64,000 nt of DNA from Enterococcus silesiacus (GTDB lineage: Bacteria; Bacillota; Bacilli; Lactobacillales; Enterococcaceae): positions 1,302,001 to 1,366,000 of the forward strand of contig CP013614.1 of NCBI GenBank assembly GCA_001465115.1, given 5' to 3'. The position numbers were made by a program, and so were the translations under genes. This document shows, in pieces, positions 1 through 8,032 of the stretch. The stretch's first letter is position 1, and each line of letters starts with the position of its first letter. The notes beneath the pieces are model-generated. The model saw only the letters and a program-made list of their open reading frames with translations. It was not told the origin of the DNA and searched no databases.

Positions 1-80
1 TTTTGACCGTTTATAGCTTTACTCAACGACATAAACCTGAGTATTTTAAGGCGTATGCATTTAGAAAAATAAATAAATAA
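1..80 (+). CDS. 3' end of an unidentified plus-strand gene (partial)
   Basis: An open frame enters from the left edge (codons in phase with position 3) and ends at TAA 78-80. Its last 25 or so residues are basic and aromatic-rich and finish YAFRKINK. A bidirectional hairpin terminator follows at once and faces the convergent ohr gene, which is what a true gene end would look like. Too little is visible to assign a family. It could also be a chance open frame. Confidence 0.4.
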   Translation, partial: LTVYSFTQRHKPEYFKAYAFRKINK

Positions 81-83
81 AAT

Positions 84-126
84 AGAAAAACGACAACTTT
101 TGACTCACTAAAGTTGCCGTTTTTCT
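84..126. terminator. Bidirectional intrinsic terminator between convergent genes
   Basis: A 17-bp inverted repeat (agaaaaacgacaacttt with aaagttgccgtttttct) around a 9-nt loop, with A/T tracts on both sides, so it can serve both the left-edge plus-strand gene and ohr on the minus strand. Confidence 0.75.
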
Positions 127-131
127 ATTTT

Positions 132-536
132 TTATTCTACTTCTAACTCAACTGAAATATTCCCTCTTGTCGCTTTTGAATAAGGACATACTTCATGGGC
201 TGCCTTTACTAATTCTTCTGCTGTTTTGCGATCAACGTCATCAATTTTTACAGACAAAACAACGCCCACTTGAAAACCAGACTGTTCACCACTGAATAAT
301 GACACCGTTGCTTTTACCGTGCTTTTTGATGTGATTTTTTGTTTCGCCATCACAAGTTCTAAAGCACTATTGAAACAAGAGCTGTAAGCTGCCGCAAATA
401 ATTGTTCTGGATTTGTTTTATTTTCTTGATGAGGACCAGGAGAGGTTACTTGATAACTAAATGATTTATCTGGTGAAAAAACTTCCCCTTCTCTTCCGCC
501 TGTATTAATGATTGTTGTTGAATAGATTTTTTTCAT
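132..536 (-). CDS. ohr: Organic hydroperoxide resistance protein Ohr (OsmC/Ohr family)
   Basis: 134-residue thiol peroxidase that reduces organic hydroperoxides in the cytoplasm using lipoyl/dithiol reductants. The family's two reactive cysteines are present at Cys54 (AAYSSC) and Cys117 (EVCPYS), with the catalytic Arg15 (GGREGE) and Glu44 (NPEQLF). The length is typical. The start is the ATG preceded by GGAGG with 7-8 nt spacing. The upstream promoter overlaps a perfect palindrome, and the next gene upstream is a MarR/OhrR regulator, so this is the usual ohr-ohrR sensor/effector pair. Both genes point the same way, but a terminator separates them. Confidence 0.95.
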   Translation of the reverse strand: MKKIYSTTIINTGGREGEVFSPDKSFSYQVTSPGPHQENKTNPEQLFAAAYSSCFNSALELVMAKQKITSKSTVKATVSLFSGEQSGFQVGVVLSVKIDDVDRKTAEELVKAAHEVCPYSKATRGNISVELEVE

Positions 537-564
537 GATTCATTCCTCCATTTCTTATTTTCAC

Positions 565-593
565 ACTATATCGTACAATTAAATTGTACACAA
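565..593 (-). promoter_or_regulatory. ohr promoter with OhrR operator
   Basis: Minus-strand -35 TTGTGT (588-593), 17-bp spacer and -10 TATAGT (565-570). The spacer is filled by the perfect palindrome GTACAATTAAATTGTAC (573-589), which matches the known OhrR box (TACAATT-AATTGTA). OhrR bound here would cover the promoter. Oxidation of its single cysteine should release it. Confidence 0.85.
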
Positions 594-613
594 TATTTAT
601 TCGAATGTACAAT

Positions 614-651
614 ACTATGCTTCATAAACTTTACTATGCTTCATAAACTTT
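614..651. repeat. 19-bp perfect tandem duplication
   Basis: The 19-bp unit actatgcttcataaacttt occurs twice with no spacer (614-632 and 633-651), between the ohr promoter and the ohrR terminator. It looks like a recent slippage duplication. No function is evident. Confidence 0.8.
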
Positions 652-690
652 ATAAAAAAGACTTTGAAAATCGAATCATTTTCAAAGTCT
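652..690 (-). terminator. Intrinsic terminator of ohrR
   Basis: 12-bp stem agactttgaaaa/ttttcaaagtct with an 8-nt loop, followed on the minus strand by a T-rich tract (complement of 652-659), 13 nt past the ohrR stop codon. Confidence 0.8.
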
Positions 691-702
691 AGTTTCTATA
701 TA

Positions 703-1143
703 TTAATTGTTGATTTCACTAATTTGTTTGCTTAATGAGTTAATTTGTTCGATTAAAGAAAAATAATCTTTTTCATTAAAATCCAGTTGAGTTAAGCAGC
801 CTTCTACTTGATCATAAATTTCAGTTTCCAACTGAATTGCTTTTTCTGAAAGTGAAATGATCACGATTCGTTCATCTTCTGGCAATCGATTGCGATGAAT
901 ATAGCCATTTTTTTCCATTCTTTTCAGCATAGGCGTTAATGTTCCCGTATCCAATGCAAGCTTTTCTCCAATATCTGAAATCCTCTGATTTGAGTATTCC
1001 CATAAAACCAGCAATACTAAATATTGAGGATAGGTTAAATGAAATGGTTTTAACGCCTTAGTGTACATTCTACTAAACTGTTTTGAGGCCGTTTGTAAAG
1101 AAAAACAAAGCTGTTCTTCTAATCTTCTGCTTTTTTTATCCAC
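703..1143 (-). CDS. ohrR: Organic peroxide sensor and repressor OhrR (MarR family)
   Basis: 146-residue winged-helix MarR-family repressor. The N-terminal EEQLCFSLQTAS segment carries the reactive Cys13. Tyr27 and Tyr38 sit where the cysteine-sulfenate-stabilising tyrosines of one-Cys OhrR proteins lie. The DNA-binding helices span about residues 50-95 (ISDIGEKLALDTGTLTPMLKRME, with the wing around RLPEDERIV). No second cysteine is placed for the two-Cys class. The start is GTG, preceded by GAGGG with 5-nt spacing. It presumably controls ohr through the palindrome at 573-589. Confidence 0.92.
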   Translation of the reverse strand: MDKKSRRLEEQLCFSLQTASKQFSRMYTKALKPFHLTYPQYLVLLVLWEYSNQRISDIGEKLALDTGTLTPMLKRMEKNGYIHRNRLPEDERIVIISLSEKAIQLETEIYDQVEGCLTQLDFNEKDYFSLIEQINSLSKQISEINN

Positions 1144-1221
1144 TAAATCCCTCTTTTAACTTGTTGATATACTAGTTAGATTCTACACAAAATCGTTTTT
1201 AAAATCAATTTTTTATACTTA

Positions 1222-1258
1222 CAAAAAATTGAGACAGCTTCGTAAAAAGCCATCTCAA
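1222..1258 (-). terminator. Intrinsic terminator of clpB
   Basis: Stem TTGAGATGGC/GCTGTCTCAA on the minus strand followed by a run of six T, just past the clpB stop codon. Confidence 0.8.
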
Positions 1259-1270
1259 TCAATTTCGTTC

Positions 1271-3874
1271 TTATTCTTTTATTGGTTTATTTTCAAACAC
1301 TAGCTGCCCATCTAACAAACTAATCGTCACTTTTGTTTTTGGCAATACTTTACCTGATACGATTTCTTTTGCCAAAGGTGTTTCCACTTCTTTTGTAATG
1401 AAGCGTTTCAATGGACGTGCACCATATGCCGGATCATATCCACTTTCTGCGATCCACGTTTTTGCTTCGTCAGAAATCACTAATTCGATTTCTTGATGCT
1501 CTAAACGTTTTGCTAATTGAGCAGTCATTTTTTCAATAATCCCTTTGACGTTTTCCAAGCTCAATGGAGTGAAAAGAATGGTGTCGTCGATTCTATTTAA
1601 GAACTCTGGTTTGAAATTGCCTCGTAAAATCGTCATCACTTGTTCTTCTATTTCGTCTGGAATCGTTCCTTCTGAGGTTACACCTTCAAGTAATAATTGA
1701 GAACCAATATTACTTGTCATGATCAACACAGTATTTTTGAAATCGACTACGCGTCCTTTAGAATCGGTCAATCGACCATCATCCAAGACTTGGAGTAAAA
1801 TGTTGAATACGTCTGGATGTGCTTTTTCAATTTCATCTAATAAAACGATTGTATATGGATTACGGCGCACAGCCTCAGTTAATTGACCACCTTCTTCATA
1901 ACCGATATAGCCTGGAGGTGCTCCAACTAAACGAGAGACGCTGTGTTTTTCCATATACTCACTCATATCGATCCGCACCATTTGATCTTCTGAATCGAAT
2001 AAATCTTCTGCTAAGGCTTTAGCAAGTTCTGTCTTACCAACACCAGTTGGTCCTAAGAATAAGAATGACCCTAATGGACGATTTGGATCTTGTAAACCAG
2101 CACGTGAACGAATCACAGCGTCACTAACAGCATCCACGGCTTCATCTTGCCCAATAACACGTTTGTGAAGGGTTTCGTTTAATTTCATGAGTTTTTCACG
2201 TTCGCCTTCAACTAGTTTCGTTACAGGAATCCCTGTTAGACGACCAACCACTTGCGCGATTTCGTTTTCTGTCACTGCTTCTTGAACCATTCTTACATTA
2301 TCCTTGGCGTTTTTAGCTTCAAGTTGTTTCAATTCTTCTTCTAATTGTGGAATCGTACCATGACGGAGAACAGCTGCTCTTTCTAGATCATAATTATTTT
2401 CAGCATCTTCTAGCTCATGTTTGGCCTTGTCGATTTCGCCACGTTTATTGCTAACTGCATTAACTTCCTCTTTTTCTGTTTCCCATTGCATTTTCATAGC
2501 ATTGGCTTCTTCACGTAGATCTGCTAATTCTTCTTGCAATGCATTTAGACGTTTTTTGCTGGCATCATCTGATTCCTTTTTCAAGGCTGCTTCTTCGATT
2601 TCTAATTGCATCAAACGACGTGTTACTTGATCAAGTTCTGTCGGCATTGAATTCATTTCAACACGAATCGTTGCACTCGCTTCGTCGACTAAATCGATGG
2701 CTTTATCCGGTAAGAAACGATCTGTGATGTATCGATCGGATAAAGTTGCTGCAGCGACTAATGCATTATCGTGGATATTCACGCTATGATGAATTTCAAA
2801 ACGTTCTTTTAGTCCACGTAAAATACTGATCGTATCTTCAACAGTTGGTTCTTTGACTAAGACTTTTTGGAAACGACGTTCTAGTGCTTTATCTTTTTCC
2901 ATGTATTGGCGATATTCATCTAGCGTTGTAGCACCAATCAAATGTAATTCACCACGAGCCAACATTGGTTTTAACAAGTTACCCGCATCCATGCTGCCTT
3001 CTGTTTTTCCTGCGCCAACGATATTGTGAATTTCGTCGATGAATAGAATGATACGGCCTTCACTCTTTTTCACTTCTTTTAAAACAGCTTTTAAACGTTC
3101 TTCAAATTCACCACGGAATTTAGCACCTGCAATCAATGCACCCATATCCAAAGAAAAAATTGTTTTATCTTTTAAGTTTTCTGGTACATCTTTACGCACG
3201 ATTCGTTGCGCTAAGCCTTCAACGATTGCCGTTTTACCAACACCTGGTTCACCGATCAAAACAGGATTATTTTTTGTTTTACGAGAAAGAATCCGAATTA
3301 CATCACGGATTTCTTCATCACGGCCGATAATAGGATCTTGATTGCCGCTTTTCACTTGTTGTACTAAATCTACCCCATATTTTTCTAAAGCTTTGTATTG
3401 TTCTTCTTGATTTTGAGAAGTCACACGATCTCCCCCTCTCATGTCTTCGATATTTTTACGTAGTTCTTTTTCGGTGATTCCCTGACTTGTTAAATATTTT
3501 GTTAAACGATAATTTTTCAATTTCATCAACGCTAAAATCACGATTTCAGTTGCTAGAAACTCATCTTGAAAGGATTCTCTAAGTTTGTCTGCTTCACCTA
3601 GCAAGTTAAACAGATTTTGACTCATACTTTGACCATATTGAATATTGCTACCTTGAATACTTGGGTACTCGTCGATTGCCTTATCAATTTCACGTTCAAA
3701 AGCTTCTACATCGACCCCTGCATCTGTATAAAAATTACGGCCAAAATGATTTGGTTGTAAAAAAATCTTCCATAAGTGAGCAATATCAATTTCCTGATGA
3801 TGACGAGTAACAGCCACCTGTTGCGCCTCTGCAATTGCCTCTTGTAATGTCGTTGTCATTTTCTCAATGTTCAT
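1271..3874 (-). CDS. clpB: ATP-dependent disaggregase ClpB (Hsp104 family)
   Basis: 867-residue hexameric AAA+ chaperone that, with DnaK, extracts polypeptides from aggregates. Domains in order: Clp-N repeats (about 1-145), AAA-1 with Walker A GEPGVGKT at 208-215, a coiled-coil middle domain (about 400-525, rich in E/K heptads), AAA-2 with a second Walker A GPTGVGKT near 607, and a C-terminal D2-small domain. The middle domain separates it from ClpC and ClpE. The start is ATG with an AGGAGG-type site (complement of cctcct at 3882-3887). It is a single-gene unit with a heat-shock promoter carrying CtsR sites about 520 bp upstream, giving a very long leader. Confidence 0.97.
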   Translation of the reverse strand: MNIEKMTTTLQEAIAEAQQVAVTRHHQEIDIAHLWKIFLQPNHFGRNFYTDAGVDVEAFEREIDKAIDEYPSIQGSNIQYGQSMSQNLFNLLGEADKLRESFQDEFLATEIVILALMKLKNYRLTKYLTSQGITEKELRKNIEDMRGGDRVTSQNQEEQYKALEKYGVDLVQQVKSGNQDPIIGRDEEIRDVIRILSRKTKNNPVLIGEPGVGKTAIVEGLAQRIVRKDVPENLKDKTIFSLDMGALIAGAKFRGEFEERLKAVLKEVKKSEGRIILFIDEIHNIVGAGKTEGSMDAGNLLKPMLARGELHLIGATTLDEYRQYMEKDKALERRFQKVLVKEPTVEDTISILRGLKERFEIHHSVNIHDNALVAAATLSDRYITDRFLPDKAIDLVDEASATIRVEMNSMPTELDQVTRRLMQLEIEEAALKKESDDASKKRLNALQEELADLREEANAMKMQWETEKEEVNAVSNKRGEIDKAKHELEDAENNYDLERAAVLRHGTIPQLEEELKQLEAKNAKDNVRMVQEAVTENEIAQVVGRLTGIPVTKLVEGEREKLMKLNETLHKRVIGQDEAVDAVSDAVIRSRAGLQDPNRPLGSFLFLGPTGVGKTELAKALAEDLFDSEDQMVRIDMSEYMEKHSVSRLVGAPPGYIGYEEGGQLTEAVRRNPYTIVLLDEIEKAHPDVFNILLQVLDDGRLTDSKGRVVDFKNTVLIMTSNIGSQLLLEGVTSEGTIPDEIEEQVMTILRGNFKPEFLNRIDDTILFTPLSLENVKGIIEKMTAQLAKRLEHQEIELVISDEAKTWIAESGYDPAYGARPLKRFITKEVETPLAKEIVSGKVLPKTKVTISLLDGQLVFENKPIKE

Positions 3875-3900
3875 AGAATTACCTCCTAAATTTAAAAGCG

Positions 3901-4259
3901 GAACAAATCGGTTAATCCTGTAGAAAATTAGGAAATGAACATTGAAGCGCTCTTTGCTTCACTGTTCATTTGTCTATTTTCATAAGGATTGATTTGTGTA
4001 GCTAGATAATGTTAAAAACGGAACAAATCGGCTACTCCTGTAGAAAATTAGGAAATGAACATTGAAGCGCTCTTTGCTTCACTGTTCATTTGTCTATTTT
4101 CATAAGGATTGATTTGTGCAGCTAGATAATATTAAAGCGTAGCAGGCTCGCTCAGCTTCGACTGAAAAATAGGAAATTATGAATGAGGTGCTTTTTGTCT
4201 CAATCATAATTTATCTTTTTTCCGAGAAGCTAGCCCATAGCTAGATAATGTTAAAGTGC
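3901..4259 (-). repeat. Three 120-bp hairpin-forming tandem repeats in the clpB leader
   Basis: Unit A (3901-4020) and unit B (4021-4140) are nearly identical, differing at about four positions. Unit C (4141-4259) has diverged strongly in sequence. Each unit folds into one long nested hairpin. In A the pairs are 3904-3909/3991-3996, 3914-3919/3985-3990, 3923-3928/3976-3981, and a 16-bp apical stem 3933-3948/3956-3971 with one mismatch. In C, pairing is kept with different bases: GGCT/AGCC, AGCTTC/GAAGCT, GAAAAA/TTTTTC and a 14-bp apical stem 4174-4187/4199-4212. All units end in GCTAGATAAT. None has a terminator-like U run. Confidence 0.85.
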
Positions 4260-4389
4260 ATTACACAAAGTTCTAGCTCATAAAAAAGCTACTATATAAA
4301 TAGTATCCTTACTTTATCAAAAAGACATTAGGTCTTTTGTACTATTTTTTCAAGGTCTAAAGTCTGATTAATTCTGACCTTATGAATTA

Positions 4390-4443
4390 ATTATACAGAT
4401 TTGGTCAGTATTGGTCAAACAAAAAGCATCGATTTTTTTGACC
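4390..4443 (-). promoter_or_regulatory. clpB promoter with CtsR operators
   Basis: Minus-strand -35 TTGACC (complement of 4413-4418), exactly 17 bp, and -10 TATAAT (complement of 4390-4395). The plus strand at 4403-4419 reads GGTCAGT-ATT-GGTCAAA, the tandem heptamer of the CtsR class III heat-shock operator, overlapping the -35 and spacer. A second, weaker copy with 2-nt spacing lies on the minus strand at about 4437-4452 (GGTTAAA-TT-GGTCAAA). Transcription should start near 4383, giving a 5' leader of roughly 510 nt. Confidence 0.85.
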
Positions 4444-4515
4444 AATTTAACCTACCTGTTTTTATCATACAACTTATTCATTTTTTCGCAAATATTATTG
4501 CCATTAAACTAAAAA

Positions 4516-4557
4516 ATAGAGAAGAAACAACGCGCAGAAACGCATTATTTCTTCTCC
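4516..4557 (-). terminator. Intrinsic terminator of the two-component/lipoprotein operon
   Basis: 9-bp stem GAGAAGAAA/TTTCTTCTC with GC-containing loop sequence, followed on the minus strand by a T-rich stretch, 20 nt beyond the lipoprotein stop codon. Confidence 0.75.
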
Positions 4558-4577
4558 ACAATTTGCTGTAAAGTTTT

Positions 4578-4967
4578 CTATTTAATGAAAAAACCTTCTA
4601 ATTTTTCATTATCATTAATCGTAATTGTAAAAACTCTTTTATCCTTTTCATATTTAGCAACTAAGACCACTACATAAAAATCATCCTTCTTTTCAACTGT
4701 ACTCTTATCAAATTTTTCAAAGGCTCCTGATTTTTTGAGAACCGGCGCAACAGCTTTTTCAAAATCGGTTTTATTTAATTGATTGAGCAATTGATCTGAA
4801 AAAGAGTCGCTCGCTTTTTCATAGTTCCCATCATTGATCAGTGTAACAATTTCCTCAGCCTTAGCTGTCATTTTGCTTGATGTTTCTTGATCGACTTTTT
4901 CTCCACAAGCAGTCAACATTGTCATTCCAATAACTATAGTGATAATTGATGATATTACTTTTTTCAT
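4578..4967 (-). CDS. Small DUF3887-like lipoprotein
   Basis: 129 residues from the preferred ATG. The sequence opens with a lipoprotein signal (MKKVISS, hydrophobic core, lipobox LTAC), so it should be diacylated and anchored outside the membrane. The mature part (EEIVTLINDGNYEKASDSFSDQL) resembles the DUF3887 fold seen in secreted lipoproteins of Firmicutes. Its ATG overlaps the stop of the upstream protease gene in an ATGA arrangement, so the two are translationally coupled. An in-frame GTG 15 nt earlier (4982) is possible, but GGAG lies 9 nt before the chosen ATG. Function unknown. Confidence 0.8.
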   Translation of the reverse strand: MKKVISSIITIVIGMTMLTACGEKVDQETSSKMTAKAEEIVTLINDGNYEKASDSFSDQLLNQLNKTDFEKAVAPVLKKSGAFEKFDKSTVEKKDDFYVVVLVAKYEKDKRVFTITINDNEKLEGFFIK

Positions 4968-5650
4968 TTTGTTACACTCCACTCTTTTTTTAATTTCATA
5001 CTATAAAAACCTAAACAAAGTACACTAATGCCAAAAAGACTTTCCGTTAAAAGAAGTGATTGTTCCCCAAAGAATTGCACGATTGTAATCATTGAATCAA
5101 CCATTCCGTGTAAAATTATCGCTAACCACAGATATTTAATATTTTTTTCTTTTACACCTTTCATCACAATTATCGATAATTCTACATGAAGGATCATCGC
5201 GATGATTCTTTCCAGACTTCCCCATAAAAAATCGCTATTCAAACTATCTGGACTGGTCGTAAAAAAATAGATCATTGCGTTTATCCCTAGAAACAAAAAG
5301 GCTTCAATTCCTCCATGACCTAAGCCAAAAAATACCGCAGTTTGAAAAGAATCGTTCTTTTTCAAGCAATACTTCATAATGAGATATCTACCTACTTCCT
5401 CAAAAATTCCTGCAGTAATAGCCAAAAATAGCATGTAAAGAAATGGATGCAACGATTGAAAGAGATTAAATCCAATACTATTTTTTGATAAAAGCTGTAA
5501 TAATGGCATTCTCAACATTAGTTGAAAAATAATGAATGTCAAACAACCTAAAAGAAACGCTTTAACATACCTCTTTTTTACTAAACAATACAAAAAAAGA
5601 GCTACTGGAAAAATACCACCCACACTTAACGCTATCAAAGCACTAAACAA
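4964..5650 (-). CDS. YhfC-like intramembrane glutamic-type protease
   Basis: About 228 residues with seven or so hydrophobic segments. The motifs FEEVGRY, GLGHGGIEA and HGMVDS lie in separate membrane helices and match the EE...R / H...E / H pattern of YhfC/PrsW-type (CPBP-related) membrane proteases. TTG at 5650 is preferred because GAGGTG lies 6 nt upstream. An in-frame GTG at 5659 lies inside that ribosome-binding site. It follows the histidine kinase by about 95 nt and overlaps the lipoprotein start, so it belongs to the same operon. Possible roles are maturation of a peptide signal or of the adjacent lipoprotein's signal peptide. This is inference. Confidence 0.75.
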   Translation of the reverse strand: MFSALIALSVGGIFPVALFLYCLVKKRYVKAFLLGCLTFIIFQLMLRMPLLQLLSKNSIGFNLFQSLHPFLYMLFLAITAGIFEEVGRYLIMKYCLKKNDSFQTAVFFGLGHGGIEAFLFLGINAMIYFFTTSPDSLNSDFLWGSLERIIAMILHVELSIIVMKGVKEKNIKYLWLAIILHGMVDSMITIVQFFGEQSLLLTESLFGISVLCLGFYSMKLKKEWSVTK

Positions 5651-5744
5651 TTTACTCACCTCGTTTCATCTGTCAACTTCAAGGTAAGTATACATTGTCT
5701 CAGCTACTCTGTAACGCTCCTGTTCATAAGTGGTATCGTTTCAT

Positions 5745-7091
5745 TCATAATTGGTTCACACTAACTTTGTTGATTTTGAAAATTTGGGTAAAATAATCTT
5801 GTTCCACGATTGTTTCCAACATTAAATTTGCTGAATGATTTACTATTTGCTCCAAAGAGAATAAACCGTAGCCTCTTTGATTTAGCTTATTTTCTTTAGT
5901 TGATGCGGACTTTTGAAACATTTTATCAACGGGCATTATCTTTTCAGAGCAACTATTTTTTACGACGAAAAATAGTTCATTATCCACTTCGAAAAAAGCA
6001 ATCACTAATACTTTTTCTTTGGATGCAGCAGCTTCTTCAATTGCATTATCAATCACGATCGATACACCTCTAATAAAATCCACCAGATCCAGATATATTT
6101 GATTTATTTCCCTTGGGATATCGACAGTAACATTTAAATCTTGCTGGCAAGCATCTATAACTTTTACACTCAGAACACTTTTGATTTCAAGAATTTTTAT
6201 CTTAGTTAATTTAGTCAGTTCAAGCTCTTTATTTGAGATGATTTTTGACGTTGGTTTAATGATCTCATTATATACTTGCTGAATCTGTTTTAAATCTTTA
6301 GATCGAATACTTTCATCCAAAGAAAGAAGCACGTTTAGATAGTCATGCCTAAAAGTCGCCAACTCTTCATGCAATATTTCTAACTTCTCTGTATAACGTT
6401 GCATTTCATAATATTCGGATTCTTTTTGTTTGACTAATCGTTTCTTATTTGACAGTTTAAAGCTATAGTAAAAGAAAAAAAGAGCTAATCCAAAAGCCAG
6501 AAATAACAATGGATATGCAATGAATTCAAACTGCCAAAAATAATGCTGATAAGAAAATGATTCTGGATTAAAGGCCATAAAAAGAAAGAAGTTGCAAACT
6601 AAAATAAATAAGATACTTAAATACAACAGCGGACTTTCAACCAAATAAGCAAAGACTTGGCCAACTTTTTTTCGTAACATTATTAATAAACCTAATAAAA
6701 TCAGCGCCACAGCCAAAGGTAACACAATGAACGTTGAAAAATAAACTGGAAATGCTGAATGAATCAACAACCAATTAAGAATTTTATTCAATTCACTTTG
6801 CAAAAATGTTATTAAAAAAACGGTTAACCCAGAAAAATAAATATTTTCCACTAGTGATAATTTCTGCTGTTTTTGACTTAAACCTAAATAAAACAACAGC
6901 AGAAAAATAGTAACTACAGAATAAATGTTGTACCCATTACTATTAAAAAATCCTGTAACGATTGTCAAAACAGCATTCATTATAAAAAGCCTAATCCAGG
7001 TTACTTTACTATTTATCAGCTCCAAATAAAAAATGAAGTAAACGAATCCAATGACTAAACTTGTACTTATAGTAATTATTCCCGTGTTCAC
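5745..7091 (-). CDS. AgrC/FsrC-type sensor histidine kinase (GHKL family)
   Basis: 448 residues. The N-terminal about 210 residues form six to seven membrane segments without a large extracellular domain, as in peptide-pheromone sensors of the HPK10 class. A short coiled coil (about 215-245) leads to the H-box with phospho-acceptor His249 (FRHDYLNVLLS). A GHKL ATPase domain follows, with the N-box around 338-347 (IDNAIEEA) and a glycine box near RGYGLFSLEQI. The start is GTG at 7091, with AGGG upstream. It lies 33 nt after the response regulator. The input peptide is not obvious, as no agrD- or fsrD-like gene is seen next to it. Confidence 0.88.
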   Translation of the reverse strand: MNTGIITISTSLVIGFVYFIFYLELINSKVTWIRLFIMNAVLTIVTGFFNSNGYNIYSVVTIFLLLFYLGLSQKQQKLSLVENIYFSGLTVFLITFLQSELNKILNWLLIHSAFPVYFSTFIVLPLAVALILLGLLIMLRKKVGQVFAYLVESPLLYLSILFILVCNFFLFMAFNPESFSYQHYFWQFEFIAYPLLFLAFGLALFFFYYSFKLSNKKRLVKQKESEYYEMQRYTEKLEILHEELATFRHDYLNVLLSLDESIRSKDLKQIQQVYNEIIKPTSKIISNKELELTKLTKIKILEIKSVLSVKVIDACQQDLNVTVDIPREINQIYLDLVDFIRGVSIVIDNAIEEAAASKEKVLVIAFFEVDNELFFVVKNSCSEKIMPVDKMFQKSASTKENKLNQRGYGLFSLEQIVNHSANLMLETIVEQDYFTQIFKINKVSVNQL

Positions 7092-7124
7092 TGACCAACC
7101 ATCCCTTTTTTTAAAATACTTTTT

Positions 7125-7856
7125 TTATCTTTCTCTCCAACAGTCAGTCACTGATTTCAATAGTCGTCTTGATACTGGAATTTTCATTCCATTTAATAAA
7201 ATCAACTCGCGGTTATGGTGATCGATTTCACAAATTTTATCCAAATTAACAACATATGATTGGTGACAACGTATGAATTGGTTCTTTGTACGTTCAACTT
7301 CTTTTAATTCACCATAGAAACGTAGCGATCGATTTTGAGTAAACAGTGCTAAGCGATGTGCCTCTGTTGTCATTGCATAATAAAAATCTGAAATAGGGAC
7401 TTTAATTGTTGAATGACTATTATTAATAAATAAATAGTCATTCATCTCTTGTTTTTGATTCAACTGTCGATATTTAACCAGACACTTTTCAATTTCTAGC
7501 TTTAATTTTTCTGGCTCCGTCATTTTATCGATAAATGTTAAAGCTGAGACCATATATTGATAGGATATCGGAGCAAACTCGGAATGTGTCGTTATAAAAA
7601 CAATTAAACCGGTATCGTCAATTGTACGAATCTTTTTAGCAACTTCAAAGCCGTTATATGTTGATTTTTTGATTTCTATATCAAGAAAATACAGATTTTG
7701 CGTGAATGATTTTGAAATCTGCTCTATAATCTGCTTCCCTTTATTTGTAACATGGATCTCTTCATAGTTGATACTATTTTCCTGGCAAATTTCTTCTACT
7801 AATCTTTTTAAGGCTTGCGCTTGAATAATATCGTCTTCTAAAATAAAAATACTCAT
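7125..7856 (-). CDS. LytTR-family response regulator (AgrA/FsrA-like)
   Basis: 243 residues. The receiver domain has the acidic pocket Glu7-Asp8-Asp9, phospho-acceptor Asp59 (YFLDIEI), conserved Thr near position 90 and Lys at FIDKM. A LytTR DNA-binding domain occupies about 145-243 (YYAMTTEAHRLALFTQ, FIRCHQSYVVNLDKI, LILLNGMKIPVSRR). It is first in the operon, followed by the histidine kinase, as in several quorum-sensing loci. A -10 TATAAT lies at 7903-7908 about 50 nt upstream, with no clear -35, which suggests activator dependence. Confidence 0.9.
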   Translation of the reverse strand: MSIFILEDDIIQAQALKRLVEEICQENSINYEEIHVTNKGKQIIEQISKSFTQNLYFLDIEIKKSTYNGFEVAKKIRTIDDTGLIVFITTHSEFAPISYQYMVSALTFIDKMTEPEKLKLEIEKCLVKYRQLNQKQEMNDYLFINNSHSTIKVPISDFYYAMTTEAHRLALFTQNRSLRFYGELKEVERTKNQFIRCHQSYVVNLDKICEIDHHNRELILLNGMKIPVSRRLLKSVTDCWRER

Positions 7857-7943
7857 CCAGTCTCAGTCCTCGATTAATTTTATATTTTTTTAAACTAACT
7901 CAATTATACAAGCTTTTTTATAAAAAAACACATCAAGTTCAAT

Positions 7944-8002
7944 AAAATAAAAGCAAAGTCAGAACACACAATCAAGAATGTTCAACTCTGCTTTTATTGG
8001 GG
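7944..8002 (-). terminator. Intrinsic terminator of mgtA
   Basis: Imperfect stem TAAAAGCAGAGTTGAACA / TGTGTTCTGACTTTGCTTTTA on the minus strand followed by TTTTATT, about 30 nt past the mgtA stop codon. Confidence 0.75.
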
Positions 8003-8032
8003 TAAAATCCTCATACATAAATTCTAGTTATT

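Noticed and set aside
2421..3341. Several plus-strand frames of 60-100 codons opposite clpB
   Set aside because: They are antisense shadows of a strongly conserved coding sequence with no start signals.
5700..5745. 13-14 codon frame (MNETIPLMNRSVTE) after the histidine kinase as a pheromone precursor
   Set aside because: It overlaps the kinase stop but has no ribosome-binding site, no leader and no processing motif.
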